Translations under genes and position numbers: made by a program
Shown here: piece by piece, positions 56,641-64,000 of the stretch
Position numbering within the stretch: position 1 is the first letter of the stretch
Layout: each line of letters begins with the position of its first letter
Source: Oceanirhabdus sp942490885
GTDB taxonomy: Bacteria; Bacillota; Clostridia; Clostridiales; Clostridiaceae
Assembly: GCA_942490885.1 (NCBI GenBank)
Contig: CALNYT010000002.1
Coordinates: 4,712,001 to 4,776,000, forward strand
Length of the DNA: 64,000 nucleotides
Direction: 5' to 3'
Notes under the pieces: model-generated
Databases searched by the model: none
The model's input: only the letters and a program-made list of their open reading frames with translations
Told to the model about the DNA's origin: nothing

Positions 56641-58021
56641 ATTTTTTCTCTCCTTTGTATTTGATGATTAAAACTTTTTCTGTATTATTATCAATCTTAT
56701 ATTTATCACCTAAAGTATACCCTATTACCCAAGCTATTTCATTATTAAACGTAATAATAGGCAAAGTATTTCTCATATGTGGGGGGATTTTATTTTCACT
56801 AAAAATTTTTTTTAGTTTTTTCCTACCATCCATACCAAGGGGTATCATTGTATCCCCATCTTTCTTATACCTTACATAAATATTACCTTTAATTTTATCA
56901 TAATCAAAATATTTTGTACACTTGCTTTTACTAAAGCTTTTTATCTCATTACTATTTTTTAAAACTATTTCAATTAAATCTCCATTAGGCAAAGTATTAT
57001 TTTCACCTATTTCAAGTTTCATATTCAATTTATCTATCACTTTAGCATCTTTTCTTATGATTATTATGTCACCAAATGAATTGATAGCTATTAAGCCCCC
57101 CGGTATATTAATCTTCTTTCCTGATTCATTTTTAGATAATTTAATAATATCATATATGTGTACTTGTTCTAAATTATTCGTATTTCCCTTAAGAATCGCG
57201 ATACATTCTCTTATACATCTAGTCAAAAGAGCTTCATGGATTTCAAATAATTCTTTCTTTAAAAGTACATCATTCTCATAAACTTCACAATAAACTTTCA
57301 AAAGCTTATGAACTTCACTTCTAAAATAATCATTATCTCTGGTAACATTCTTAGCTAATCTTAAAAGTGTACTGATGATATCCTCATTAAAATTTTCTTT
57401 TAAATATGGTAATACATCCAGACGAATTTTATTTCTACTATATATATTTTCTAAATTAGTCTTGTCTATTCTAGGTTCTAAATTATATGTATCACAATAA
57501 CCTTCAATTTCATCTCGTTTCAAACATAATATCGGACGTATATATACACCTTCTCTCATTGCCTTTATCCCCTCTAATCCATCTATCCCTGTGCCTCTTA
57601 CAATTCTCATCATAATTGTTTCGGCAACATCATTTGCATTGTGTGCTAATGCGATTTTATTACCCTTATATTCATCTTTGAGTTTATTAAAAAATTCATA
57701 TCGTATTTCTCGCCCCGCCATTTCAGAAGATATTTTTTTTTGCCTTGCAATTTCATCAGCATTAACTTTAATTGCTCTAAATATTATCCCCTTATCCGAA
57801 CAATAATCTTCAACATATTTTTCATCATCATCTGCTTCTTTTCCTCTTAATCCATGATTTATATGAGCAGCAATAATACTCAGCTTGTACTCTTCTTTTA
57901 TTGCTACCAAAATATTCAATAAACACATTGAGTCAGGCCCCCCTGAAACACCAACAATTAACGTATCACCAATATCTATCATCTTATTTCGTTTAATATA
58001 ATCTTGTACTTTTTTAATCAT
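56633..58021 (-). CDS. tilS: tRNA(Ile)-lysidine synthetase
   Basis: Converts C34 of the CAU-anticodon tRNA-Ile to lysidine. 462 residues: the N-type ATP pyrophosphatase domain with VGVSGGPDSMCLLNIL, the AAHINHGLRGKEADDDE segment, and a C-terminal TilS domain (DKYKIDNNTEKVLIIKY at the end). It is essential wherever Ile AUA is read by this tRNA; a CAT tRNA that may be the substrate lies at 34351-34427. Confidence 0.97.
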   Translation of the reverse strand: MIKKVQDYIKRNKMIDIGDTLIVGVSGGPDSMCLLNILVAIKEEYKLSIIAAHINHGLRGKEADDDEKYVEDYCSDKGIIFRAIKVNADEIARQKKISSEMAGREIRYEFFNKLKDEYKGNKIALAHNANDVAETIMMRIVRGTGIDGLEGIKAMREGVYIRPILCLKRDEIEGYCDTYNLEPRIDKTNLENIYSRNKIRLDVLPYLKENFNEDIISTLLRLAKNVTRDNDYFRSEVHKLLKVYCEVYENDVLLKKELFEIHEALLTRCIRECIAILKGNTNNLEQVHIYDIIKLSKNESGKKINIPGGLIAINSFGDIIIIRKDAKVIDKLNMKLEIGENNTLPNGDLIEIVLKNSNEIKSFSKSKCTKYFDYDKIKGNIYVRYKKDGDTMIPLGMDGRKKLKKIFSENKIPPHMRNTLPIITFNNEIAWVIGYTLGDKYKIDNNTEKVLIIKYKGEKKYE

Positions 58022-58089
58022 AAATTCTACCTAACCTTTACACGTAATTTATATATATTATACACAAATATGTGATAGTAAAAACATCA

Positions 58090-58119
58090 AAATGAAAATT
58101 GCACGCTAAATGCGTGCAA
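58090..58119 (-). terminator. Terminator after spoIIE
   Basis: TTGCACGC pairs with GCGTGCAA (58099-58119), followed on the minus strand by TTTTCATTTTG. Confidence 0.8.
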
Positions 58120-58145
58120 AATTTAAAGCATAATAAGTGAATAAG

Positions 58146-60524
58146 TTAATTTATATTGTAAACTTTCAATACTGATATCGTCATATCATCCTTAACCTTA
58201 TAATCTTCTGCTTTTAACGCTTCATTGAGAATTCCCAATGCTATTTCTTTAGGATTATTTAGTTTACAATTATAAAGGTATTTCATAACCCAATGACTTT
58301 CTACACTTTTGTCCCCATATTCTAATACTCCATCGCTTACCATTATAATGATATCTCCATCCATTATTTTCTTCTTTTTAACGTCAATATCCACTTTATC
58401 TAGCACACCTATAGGCAAAGATTTCGAATCAATTACCTCTACATCACCAGTCCTTCTCTTGATAAAACTTTCATTAGATCCAACCTTGAAGAATTCCACA
58501 TTTCCATTATAAAGATCTAAAGAAGCAATATCCAATGTTGAAAACTTTTCTTGCGTCTTATATTTCATTGCCATTACGGAATTGACAGCATTTATAGCCA
58601 CAATTTCACTCAAACCAGCCTTTGAGAATTTCTCAATCAACTTTACAGTAGCTTCACTTTCTCTTTTAGCTTCTGGTCCAGAACCCATGCCATCACTGAC
58701 AATAGAAATAAATCTATCCTTTTTGTTCTTTATAAATCTATAACTATCTCCATTTTCCTTTTCACCATCTTTACATTTCTGTACAGAATATGATGACACA
58801 TGAAATTTAGGCATTTCTTCAAAGGTAATATCACAACTTTTCATTACTTGATCAATTATACATCCATCATTACTAACACAGAATCGCTTTTGACTCAATT
58901 CATTAATAACAGGCAAAATATTTTTAACACAATTTTGTTCTCCACCACATGCCTTTCCCTTTAACTTTATAGATATCCTTCCATCTAAATCTTTTAAGCA
59001 AGTAATATCTTTAAATTTTATATTATTAGCAAGCATTGCGAGTCTTATTTTTTCTTCCAAATTACTATCTATCTTAATTGAAACATCAAATTCATCTATT
59101 ATTTCCTCAACGGATTCTGCCATATTTCTTATTTGGCTAGATAACACCTGTCGCCCTTCGCTTATAGTAGATTTTTTGAGTTCGCTTATCATATTCCTAT
59201 TTACAATATCCTCCGCATTCTCAATGAGTTTAGTTCTGTTAATACATTTCTTGTTCAGCTGATATGGCAACTCTTTATTATTCAATTCTACATTTTTTAA
59301 TACTTCAACAAATGCAGAATATGTATAATGCATCTCTCTCCTCCAACAATTACTTTTTAGTTGACACTCTGAACACACTCTATCCGCCAATTTCTGAACC
59401 ATTGCTGTACTTTTATTTTTCATAATCAATTTTTCATTCTCATTAAGATCTGTCAATATATCCGATATATTTCCTAATAAACTTGAAAATTCGTTTAATT
59501 TCTTCTTATATATACCTTTAATCTTTGAGTTTACTTGTTCTTCTTCCTTATTAGCGTCTTTATTGAACTTAAAATACTCTCTCAGCATTGAGTAACGCAC
59601 ATTAGGAATTATCACAAAGACTCCTCCCGCTATAACAAGTTCTATTCCTTTAAATCCAAACGATTTATAGTAAAACAATAAAATACTGTATACTATAACC
59701 ACTGAAATTATAGACACCCATTTGCCCATATCTTTAAAGACACCGCTAATTATCCCTATCGATGCATAAACAACAGCAAAAACACCTAGGCTATTAACAC
59801 TTAATCCAACTAAAATACCTAAAACAACTCCAAATATAGCCCCATTTGCTGCTCCGCCTAAATATCCTATTATAATAATTGATAATATAGCAAGTACATT
59901 AGTTAATGATATACTAAATATTCCTATTCCACTTGTCCCCGCAACTATCACTGACAATAATAAGCATAAAGAAATTATTTCTTCATTACTAAAACAATAG
60001 TCTTTCTTATCTCTAGTTAGTTTATTAATTACACTGTCAAAAATAAATAGTGATGCACCACATAAAATAAAAACAAGTAATGCAGTTAATAATGCAATAT
60101 AAACATTCCTTACCAATGCGAAATTTATAAATATTATTATTCCCACTGTAATTAATGCTATTATCTTCATTTTTTTCTCTTGAATATTCACTTTACTCTT
60201 TATATAACACAAAATAAAAATAGTTAATGTGGATAGTAGATATCCTGGTAATAACTCCAGATTTATAAATGATAATATGTAACCTGCCGAAATTCCTGTT
60301 GCTACAAAAAAACGTTGCTCTGAATCCAACTTATTTATTATAGAAATCATAAGCGACAATCCAAAAGGATATATCTCATTAAGTATCTCTACTCTTGATA
60401 CAAAAAGCGCTGAAAAGAATATAGCTGTTAACATTAAAAATTTGGAACCCAGAACCCCATCTAATGTCCCCCTTATCACCCCTCTAATTTTTTTATATTT
60501 CAAATGACTCAATCCATATTGCAT
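58146..60524 (-). CDS. spoIIE: Stage II sporulation protein E (PP2C phosphatase)
   Basis: Dephosphorylates SpoIIAA to release sigma-F in the forespore and interacts with FtsZ. 792 residues from the ATG at 60524 with GAGAGGGTGAG upstream. About ten transmembrane helices fill residues 25-320, a central regulatory region contains CSECQLKSNC, and the C-terminal PP2C domain has SIVSDGMGSGPEAKRES and IIMVSDGVLEYG with the metal-binding Asp residues. Its promoter has the 21-bp spacing expected for Spo0A control. Confidence 0.96.
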   Translation of the reverse strand: MQYGLSHLKYKKIRGVIRGTLDGVLGSKFLMLTAIFFSALFVSRVEILNEIYPFGLSLMISIINKLDSEQRFFVATGISAGYILSFINLELLPGYLLSTLTIFILCYIKSKVNIQEKKMKIIALITVGIIIFINFALVRNVYIALLTALLVFILCGASLFIFDSVINKLTRDKKDYCFSNEEIISLCLLLSVIVAGTSGIGIFSISLTNVLAILSIIIIGYLGGAANGAIFGVVLGILVGLSVNSLGVFAVVYASIGIISGVFKDMGKWVSIISVVIVYSILLFYYKSFGFKGIELVIAGGVFVIIPNVRYSMLREYFKFNKDANKEEEQVNSKIKGIYKKKLNEFSSLLGNISDILTDLNENEKLIMKNKSTAMVQKLADRVCSECQLKSNCWRREMHYTYSAFVEVLKNVELNNKELPYQLNKKCINRTKLIENAEDIVNRNMISELKKSTISEGRQVLSSQIRNMAESVEEIIDEFDVSIKIDSNLEEKIRLAMLANNIKFKDITCLKDLDGRISIKLKGKACGGEQNCVKNILPVINELSQKRFCVSNDGCIIDQVMKSCDITFEEMPKFHVSSYSVQKCKDGEKENGDSYRFIKNKKDRFISIVSDGMGSGPEAKRESEATVKLIEKFSKAGLSEIVAINAVNSVMAMKYKTQEKFSTLDIASLDLYNGNVEFFKVGSNESFIKRRTGDVEVIDSKSLPIGVLDKVDIDVKKKKIMDGDIIIMVSDGVLEYGDKSVESHWVMKYLYNCKLNNPKEIALGILNEALKAEDYKVKDDMTISVLKVYNIN

Positions 60525-60553
60525 AGTTCTCACCCTCTCTCAATGGTGAGTTA

Positions 60554-60586
60554 ATTATATCAAAGATAACTGGAAATAAATGTCAA
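60554..60586 (-). promoter_or_regulatory. Putative Spo0A-dependent promoter of spoIIE
   Basis: TTGACA (60581-60586) and TATAAT (60554-60559) are perfect but 21 bp apart on the minus strand. An over-long spacer is a known feature of the Spo0A-activated B. subtilis spoIIE promoter. Only poor matches to the 0A box TGTCGAA overlap the -35 region. The sequence from here to the tRNA terminator (60600-60895) is AT-rich with no feature I can support. Confidence 0.6.
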
Positions 60587-60887
60587 TAACTGAAGATAGT
60601 CATTGAGTTTTATAAGACATCAAACGATTAAAACTTTTAAATTATTACTTTGTTTATTTTTTTTCTCCTAGTAATAAACTGGCAGAATTAATATTGAATA
60701 CTCTTCACATAAATTATATGTCACTTAATCATCTAATTTACATTTTTTTGAAATTAAATAATATGAATATTTTCTCACATCTCTAATATACTTATATAAT
60801 GGATTTATTAAGAATTAATAATCTTGTACGATAATACGTAAAACTAAATAGACTTGAATTGCATCATAGAAATGATTATAGTAATCT

Positions 60888-60922
60888 GTAAAATAAAAAA
60901 GAGATACATATGTATCTCTTTT
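60888..60922 (-). terminator. Terminator of the tRNA cluster
   Basis: A perfect palindromic stem AAAAGAGATACAT/ATGTATCTCTTTT (60897-60922), followed on the minus strand by TTATTTTAC. Confidence 0.88.
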
Positions 60923-60926
60923 AATG

Positions 60927-61003
60927 TGGTAGCGGAAAGAGGATTCGAACCTCCGACTCTCCGGGTATGAACCGAATGCTCTAGCCAACTGAGCTATTCC
61001 GCC
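60927..61003 (-). tRNA. tRNA-Met, elongator (anticodon CAT), copy 1
   Basis: 77 nt with CCA, starting GGCGGAATAGCTCAG; anticodon loop TTCATAC. Last gene in the transcribed order Leu-fMet-Met. Confidence 0.95.
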
Positions 61004-61006
61004 ACA

Positions 61007-61082
<76 letters not shown>

Positions 61083-61087
61083 CCGCT

Positions 61088-61175
61088 TGGTGCCGAAGAC
61101 CGGAATCGAACCGGTACGGTGTCAACCACCGCAGGATTTTAAGTCCTGTGCGTCTGCCAGTTCCGCCACTTCGGC
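61088..61175 (-). tRNA. tRNA-Leu (anticodon TAA), copy 1
   Basis: 88 nt with CCA and a long variable arm, starting GCCGAAGTGGCGGAACTGG; anticodon loop CTTAAAA. Confidence 0.96.
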
Positions 61176-61224
61176 ATGTCTTTATGCGACATTTGCCATT
61201 ATTTTATTATTATTTTAAAGTAAA

Positions 61225-61301
61225 TGGTAGCGGAAAGAGGATTCGAACCTCCGACTCTCCGGGTATGAACCGAATGCTCTAGCCAACTGAGCTATTCCGC
61301 C
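61225..61301 (-). tRNA. tRNA-Met, elongator (anticodon CAT), copy 2
   Basis: Identical to the copy exactly 298 bp to the left; part of a tandem duplication. Confidence 0.95.
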
Positions 61302-61304
61302 ACA

Positions 61305-61380
<76 letters not shown>

Positions 61381-61385
61381 TCGCT

Positions 61386-61473
61386 TGGTGCCGAAGACCG
61401 GAATCGAACCGGTACGGTGTCAACCACCGCAGGATTTTAAGTCCTGTGCGTCTGCCAGTTCCGCCACTTCGGC
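61386..61473 (-). tRNA. tRNA-Leu (anticodon TAA), copy 2
   Basis: Identical to copy 1; 298 bp apart. Confidence 0.96.
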
Positions 61474-61495
61474 ATGTCTTTATGCGACATTTGCT

Positions 61496-61524
61496 ATTAT
61501 ATCTTACTTTCTTCTTGTTGTCAA
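61496..61524 (-). promoter_or_regulatory. Consensus promoter 1 in the tRNA cluster
   Basis: TTGACA (61519-61524), 17 bp, TATAAT (61496-61501) on the minus strand. It drives the duplicated Leu-fMet-Met units. Confidence 0.82.
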
Positions 61525-61592
61525 TACATTACTTTAAATATTTTAAACAAGTTTCTTCTATATGATATTTGAAACCAAACATCACCTTAGTC

Positions 61593-61621
61593 ATTATAAC
61601 TAATCCGTTCCATCTTGTCAA
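61593..61621 (-). promoter_or_regulatory. Consensus promoter 2 in the tRNA cluster
   Basis: TTGACA (61616-61621), 17 bp, TATAAT (61593-61598) on the minus strand, between fMet copy 3 and promoter 1. Confidence 0.8.
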
Positions 61622-61635
61622 CACATTTAAGTAAA

Positions 61636-61711
<76 letters not shown>

Positions 61712-61716
61712 TCATT

Positions 61717-61804
61717 TGGTGCCGAAGACCGGAATCGAACCGGTACGGTGTCAACCACCGCAGGATTTTAAGTCCTGTGCGTCTGCCAGTTCCGCCACTT
61801 CGGC
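61717..61804 (-). tRNA. tRNA-Leu (anticodon TAA), copy 3
   Basis: 88 nt, same sequence as the other copies. First tRNA of the cluster in transcription order. Confidence 0.96.
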
Positions 61805-61840
61805 ATGAATAAATGCCACTTTGTCTCAACGACAAGTCTA

Positions 61841-61869
61841 ATTATATATTAAGATTATACACATGTCAA
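61841..61869 (-). promoter_or_regulatory. Consensus promoter 3 in the tRNA cluster
   Basis: TTGACA (61864-61869), 17 bp, TATAAT (61841-61846) on the minus strand, upstream of the first Leu-fMet pair. Confidence 0.82.
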
Positions 61870-61920
61870 CACATTTTTCAAGTCTGAAAATTCAAACTTT
61901 ATGCACTTGTAAAAACAATA

Positions 61921-61990
61921 TGTTTCTCGCGCTTCTGTAGTTTACTCGTAGCTTCCCGCTAAGCAACTGCCAGTTCTCAAAGCAGCAAGA
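61921..61990. other. Unexplained GC-rich island
   Basis: About 70 bp of balanced composition in an AT-rich gap between the tRNA cluster and yabR. On the minus strand it reads GAACTGGCAG, GGGAAGCTACGAG and GAAGCGCGAGAAA. No reading frame or family recognised. Its skeleton resembles the island in the rrn leader (39541-39627). Confidence 0.35.
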
Positions 61991-62009
61991 CAATTAATAA
62001 TTTACCTAA

Positions 62010-62048
62010 CCATAAAATAAAGCTAAGTCTCTTAATGAGACTTAGCTT
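62010..62048 (-). terminator. Terminator after yabR
   Basis: AAGCTAAGTCTC pairs with GAGACTTAGCTT (62020-62048), followed on the minus strand by TATTTTATGG. It overlaps the stop codon. Confidence 0.82.
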
Positions 62049-62437
62049 CTTCTATATCCATTACTTCTATTATTTTTTTGAGTTTTTAGCGCCTTAAACT
62101 TTTCTTCACTTTCTTTCAAAAATTTTGAAAGATTATCCTCGAAGTTATGAGTTGTAACTTTATCAGGCTTTTTATTCCAATTAAACTCTTTTGGCTTTAC
62201 ACTTTTTTTCTCACAAATACCTTTCATTGAGAAGCTTATTTTATCTTCCTTGATCGATATAACTTTCACTTTAACCTTATCATTTTCTTTCAAATGATCA
62301 TTTACGCTTTTAACATACCCGTCTGATATCTCTGAAATATGCAATAATCCTATTTCACCATCAACCTCAACAAAGGCACCAAATTTTGTTATGTTTACAA
62401 CTTTACCTTCAAAGATTTTTCCAAGTTCTAATGACAT
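62042..62437 (-). CDS. yabR: S1 RNA-binding domain protein (YabR-like)
   Basis: 131 residues. One S1 domain at about 5-75 (GKIFEGKVVNITKFGAFVEV, GLLHISEISDGYVKSV, KVKVISIKEDKISFSMK), then a basic, lysine-rich tail. In Firmicutes it sits between divIC and spoIIE, as here. It probably associates with ribosomes or RNA; the detailed role is not established. AAGGAGGATAC precedes the ATG. Confidence 0.9.
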   Translation of the reverse strand: MSLELGKIFEGKVVNITKFGAFVEVDGEIGLLHISEISDGYVKSVNDHLKENDKVKVKVISIKEDKISFSMKGICEKKSVKPKEFNWNKKPDKVTTHNFEDNLSKFLKESEEKFKALKTQKNNRSNGYRRS

Positions 62438-62509
62438 GTAGAAAGTATCCTCCTTAAAATTTTAAATATATTAAAAATTAATACTTCTATTAATTTTCAA
62501 AGCTGTTTT

Positions 62510-62800
62510 TCATTGGTTCTTATCTATAATAGTAATTTCACCTTGCTTTATAAATCTTAACTTTTCTCTAGCTTCTTTTATGACATACTTATCATCGAGT
62601 TTATGATTATCTTGATTTATTAAATACAAGTACTCTTTTTCTTCTTCTCTTAATTCAGCTTCAAGTTTTTTAAATTCTTGTTTTTGGCTTCTTAATTTAA
62701 TTTCTTGAGAAACAAAATTATATGCCATTGCTATTACTAAAATTAATATTAATAAAACTCTTAACTTGAATATTTTTTTCATCTCTAAATTACCATCCAT
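62510..62800 (-). CDS. divIC: Septum formation initiator, FtsB/DivIC family
   Basis: Small bitopic division protein. 96 residues: one transmembrane helix at about 12-30 (LRVLLILILVIAMAYNFV), then a coiled coil (EIKLRSQKQEFKKLEAELRE) and the ending IKEAREKLRFIKQGEITI. Two starts are possible, ATG 62800 or ATG 62782 (MKKIFKLRV); neither has a strong ribosome binding site. Its position between yabQ and yabR supports DivIC. Confidence 0.88.
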   Translation of the reverse strand: MDGNLEMKKIFKLRVLLILILVIAMAYNFVSQEIKLRSQKQEFKKLEAELREEEKEYLYLINQDNHKLDDKYVIKEAREKLRFIKQGEITIIDKNQ

Positions 62801-62838
62801 AATTAAAATATAGCTTGTTTCAAAAACTGGCTAATATA

Positions 62839-62867
62839 ATTTTAAATTTATATCTATTTTTTTTCAA
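62839..62867 (-). promoter_or_regulatory. Possible promoter of divIC
   Basis: TTGAAA (62862-62867), 17 bp, TAAAAT (62839-62844) on the minus strand, in very AT-rich sequence, so chance agreement is possible. Confidence 0.45.
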
Positions 62868-62949
62868 GTTTTAATTTTATCAAGTTTAGGTAAGTTTATA
62901 CCTACTCTAATATTATACTATTTAAATAATAATTTCAGCAAAATTTTAA

Positions 62950-63357
62950 TTATTTTTTTATATTTTTTCTTTTAACAAAAATTATCTTAAATAAAAGTTG
63001 TAATGGATAAATACAAACTCTGATAATTCCTCTTAAATGAATAAATATTTTATAATATATAAACTCAAATACTCCATCTAATGCTGGAGCTAAAATAAAA
63101 TAGTATATTCCTATACCAATCAATATAAACAGTATAACATATGTAGCCATTATAGCATTACAAATTATAAAAAGCCAAAGATATATTATCATTCCAGAAA
63201 TACACCAAAATATAATATCCAAAAAAAATAATATTATTTTTTTCCTTCTCAATTCTTTTATTATCGTTTTATAAACCTCAAACAATAACCCTATTATTAC
63301 TCCAGCAAGCAAGCTTCCAATCAAAATTATGATCTGATACCATATACTTAAAATCAT
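62950..63357 (-). CDS. yabQ: Spore cortex biosynthesis protein YabQ
   Basis: 135 residues, mainly four or five transmembrane helices (IIILIGSLLAGVIIGLLF, then WCISGMIIYLWLFIICNAIM and the next helix) with a basic C-terminus (VKRKNIKK). In B. subtilis YabQ sits in the outer forespore membrane and is needed for the cortex. The start overlaps the yabP stop (TAATG), so the pair is coupled. Confidence 0.9.
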   Translation of the reverse strand: MILSIWYQIIILIGSLLAGVIIGLLFEVYKTIIKELRRKKIILFFLDIIFWCISGMIIYLWLFIICNAIMATYVILFILIGIGIYYFILAPALDGVFEFIYYKIFIHLRGIIRVCIYPLQLLFKIIFVKRKNIKK

Positions 63358-63650
63358 TATTTAAATAGCTTAGCTAAAATCCCTTCATTTGATTTCGCCT
63401 TATGTTTATCACTATATACACAAGAATCGATACTTCCAACAATAAAAACTTCGCCTGCTTGAATATCTAGTTTGTTCATTTTTAAGTTTTCACCTTTTAT
63501 TAGTAAAGTGCCTAACTTTGTATTTAATAGTATTTCCTCTTCATTAAACCTTATAACCTCAATCACTGCTGTAATTTGTAGTTTTTTTCTATTCTCTAGT
63601 AAAAGATTACAATTCATTTCTTCTTGTTTTTCTTCTCTTTTAATATCCAT
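63357..63650 (-). CDS. yabP: Sporulation protein YabP
   Basis: 97 residues from the ATG at 63650 (MDIKREEKQEEMNCNLLLEN), chosen because GGAGGGGAG lies just upstream; the open frame runs 18 codons further. The core (ENRKKLQITAVIEVIRFNEEEILLNTKLGTLLIKGENL) is the YabP/YqfC beta-rich domain. Required for spore formation in relatives. It is cotranscribed with yabQ. Confidence 0.92.
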   Translation of the reverse strand: MDIKREEKQEEMNCNLLLENRKKLQITAVIEVIRFNEEEILLNTKLGTLLIKGENLKMNKLDIQAGEVFIVGSIDSCVYSDKHKAKSNEGILAKLFK

Positions 63651-63685
63651 AACTCCCCTCCAAATTTGCAATCCTCTTATTCTAT

Positions 63686-63715
63686 AACTTATGCTTAATA
63701 ACAATCTAATTATGA
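63686..63715 (-). promoter_or_regulatory. Candidate sigma-E promoter of yabPQ
   Basis: TCATAAT (63709-63715), 15 bp, CATAAGTT (63686-63693) on the minus strand fit the mother-cell sigma-E consensus, about 35 bp before yabP. yabP is sigma-E-dependent in B. subtilis. Confidence 0.5.
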
Positions 63716-63754
63716 ATATTTTTTGTAAAGGGGAATTTATTATTTCCTAAAAAT

Positions 63755-63799
63755 CAAAAATATAGAGTCAAAAATAGAAACCTTTTCTACTCAACTCTA
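63755..63799 (-). terminator. Hairpin after rqcP
   Basis: TAGAGT pairs with ACTCTA and TAGAAA with TTTCTA inside it (63763-63799); the minus strand continues ATATTTTTGATTTTT. Confidence 0.6.
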
Positions 63800-63837
63800 C
63801 ATTCTTATTTTTTTATTTTATGCTAAACTATCAATTT

Positions 63838-64000
63838 TTACTCTTCTGAATCAGCTCCAGATATTATCTCATACATTTCTTTTGCTTCTTCTTTTCTTAC
63901 ATGTGCAGTAATATTCATAATTTTAGCTTTCAATGTTCCTTTAGGAAATTGAATTTCTATGATATCACTTTCTTTAACTGTTGTGCTAGCTTTAGCCTTC
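63838..64000 (-). CDS. rqcP: RNA-binding S4 domain protein, RqcP/YabO family (5' end outside window)
   Basis: Only the last 53 codons are present. The translation ends KASTTVKESDIIEIQFPKG, KAKIMNITAHVRKEEAKEMY and ISGADSEE. This matches the C-terminal part of the small S4 protein RqcP/YabO, a ribosome quality-control factor working with RqcH, which lies beside yabP in Firmicutes. The N-terminal S4 loop is cut off by the window edge. Confidence 0.85.
   Translation of the reverse strand, partial: KAKASTTVKESDIIEIQFPKGTLKAKIMNITAHVRKEEAKEMYEIISGADSEE

Noticed and set aside
60600..60895. Searched the gap between spoIIE and the tRNA terminator for a small gene or RNA
   Set aside because: Only AT-rich sequence without a ribosome binding site plus frame, convincing promoter or stem was found.

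Overview
The window reads as a chromosomal segment of a low-GC, endospore-forming Firmicute, most likely Clostridium sensu lato. Outside the rRNA genes it is strongly AT-rich. Gene order follows the conserved near-origin block of Bacillus and Clostridium. Two T-box leaders, an L10 leader, sporulation genes (spoIIE, yabP, yabQ, sigH, disA) and clostridial-style rrn and tRNA clusters support this. Almost everything is on the minus strand; only one small orphan gene, a two-component system and one putative sRNA are on the plus strand.

Layout. 1-7.9 kb is the transcription/translation block: rpoB (cut by the window edge), rplL, rplJ with its leader and attenuator, rplA, rplK, nusG, secE, rpmG, tuf and tRNA-Thr. 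8-17.3 kb holds sigH, rae1, rlmB, thyX, mrnC, cysS, proS (T-box), ispD, a PIN/TRAM protein and carD. 17.4-24.6 kb has an orphan plus-strand gene, then disA, radA, clpC, mcsB and mcsA, with no ctsR where it would be expected. 24.7-34 kb has an ABC exporter, an M24 peptidase, a response regulator and histidine kinase, a histidine phosphatase, two overlapping small genes and an EF-G paralogue. 34.2-39.8 kb is a complete rrn operon, transcribed 16S, tRNA-Ala, tRNA-Ile, 23S, 5S, tRNA-CAU, tRNA-Ala. 40-47.8 kb has murD, glyS (T-box), lysS, greA, dusB and coaX. 47.9-54 kb carries a sodium-pump decarboxylase operon with a diverged carboxyltransferase, then fhs and a hotdog thioesterase. 54-60.5 kb is ftsH, hpt, tilS and spoIIE. 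60.9-61.8 kb is a cluster of eight tRNAs containing a tandem duplication. 62-64 kb is yabR, divIC, yabQ, yabP and a truncated rqcP.

How it fits together. The genes mainly supply transcription and translation (RNA polymerase, Nus/Sec, ribosomal proteins, EF-Tu, tRNAs, rRNA, aminoacyl-tRNA synthetases, rRNA maturation by MrnC and RlmB), protein quality control (ClpC/McsAB, FtsH) and spore formation (SigH, SpoIIE, YabPQ, DisA).

The unusual content is non-coding. There are three copies of a structured interspersed repeat with compensating changes in its hairpin, and one copy carries a perfect four-way-junction fold. There is a putative C-rich sRNA with its own promoter and terminator, an IS605/omega-RNA-like relic, two L1-operator look-alikes, and two ribosome binding sites separated from the start codon by a hairpin. 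No CRISPR array, prophage or intact transposon was seen.
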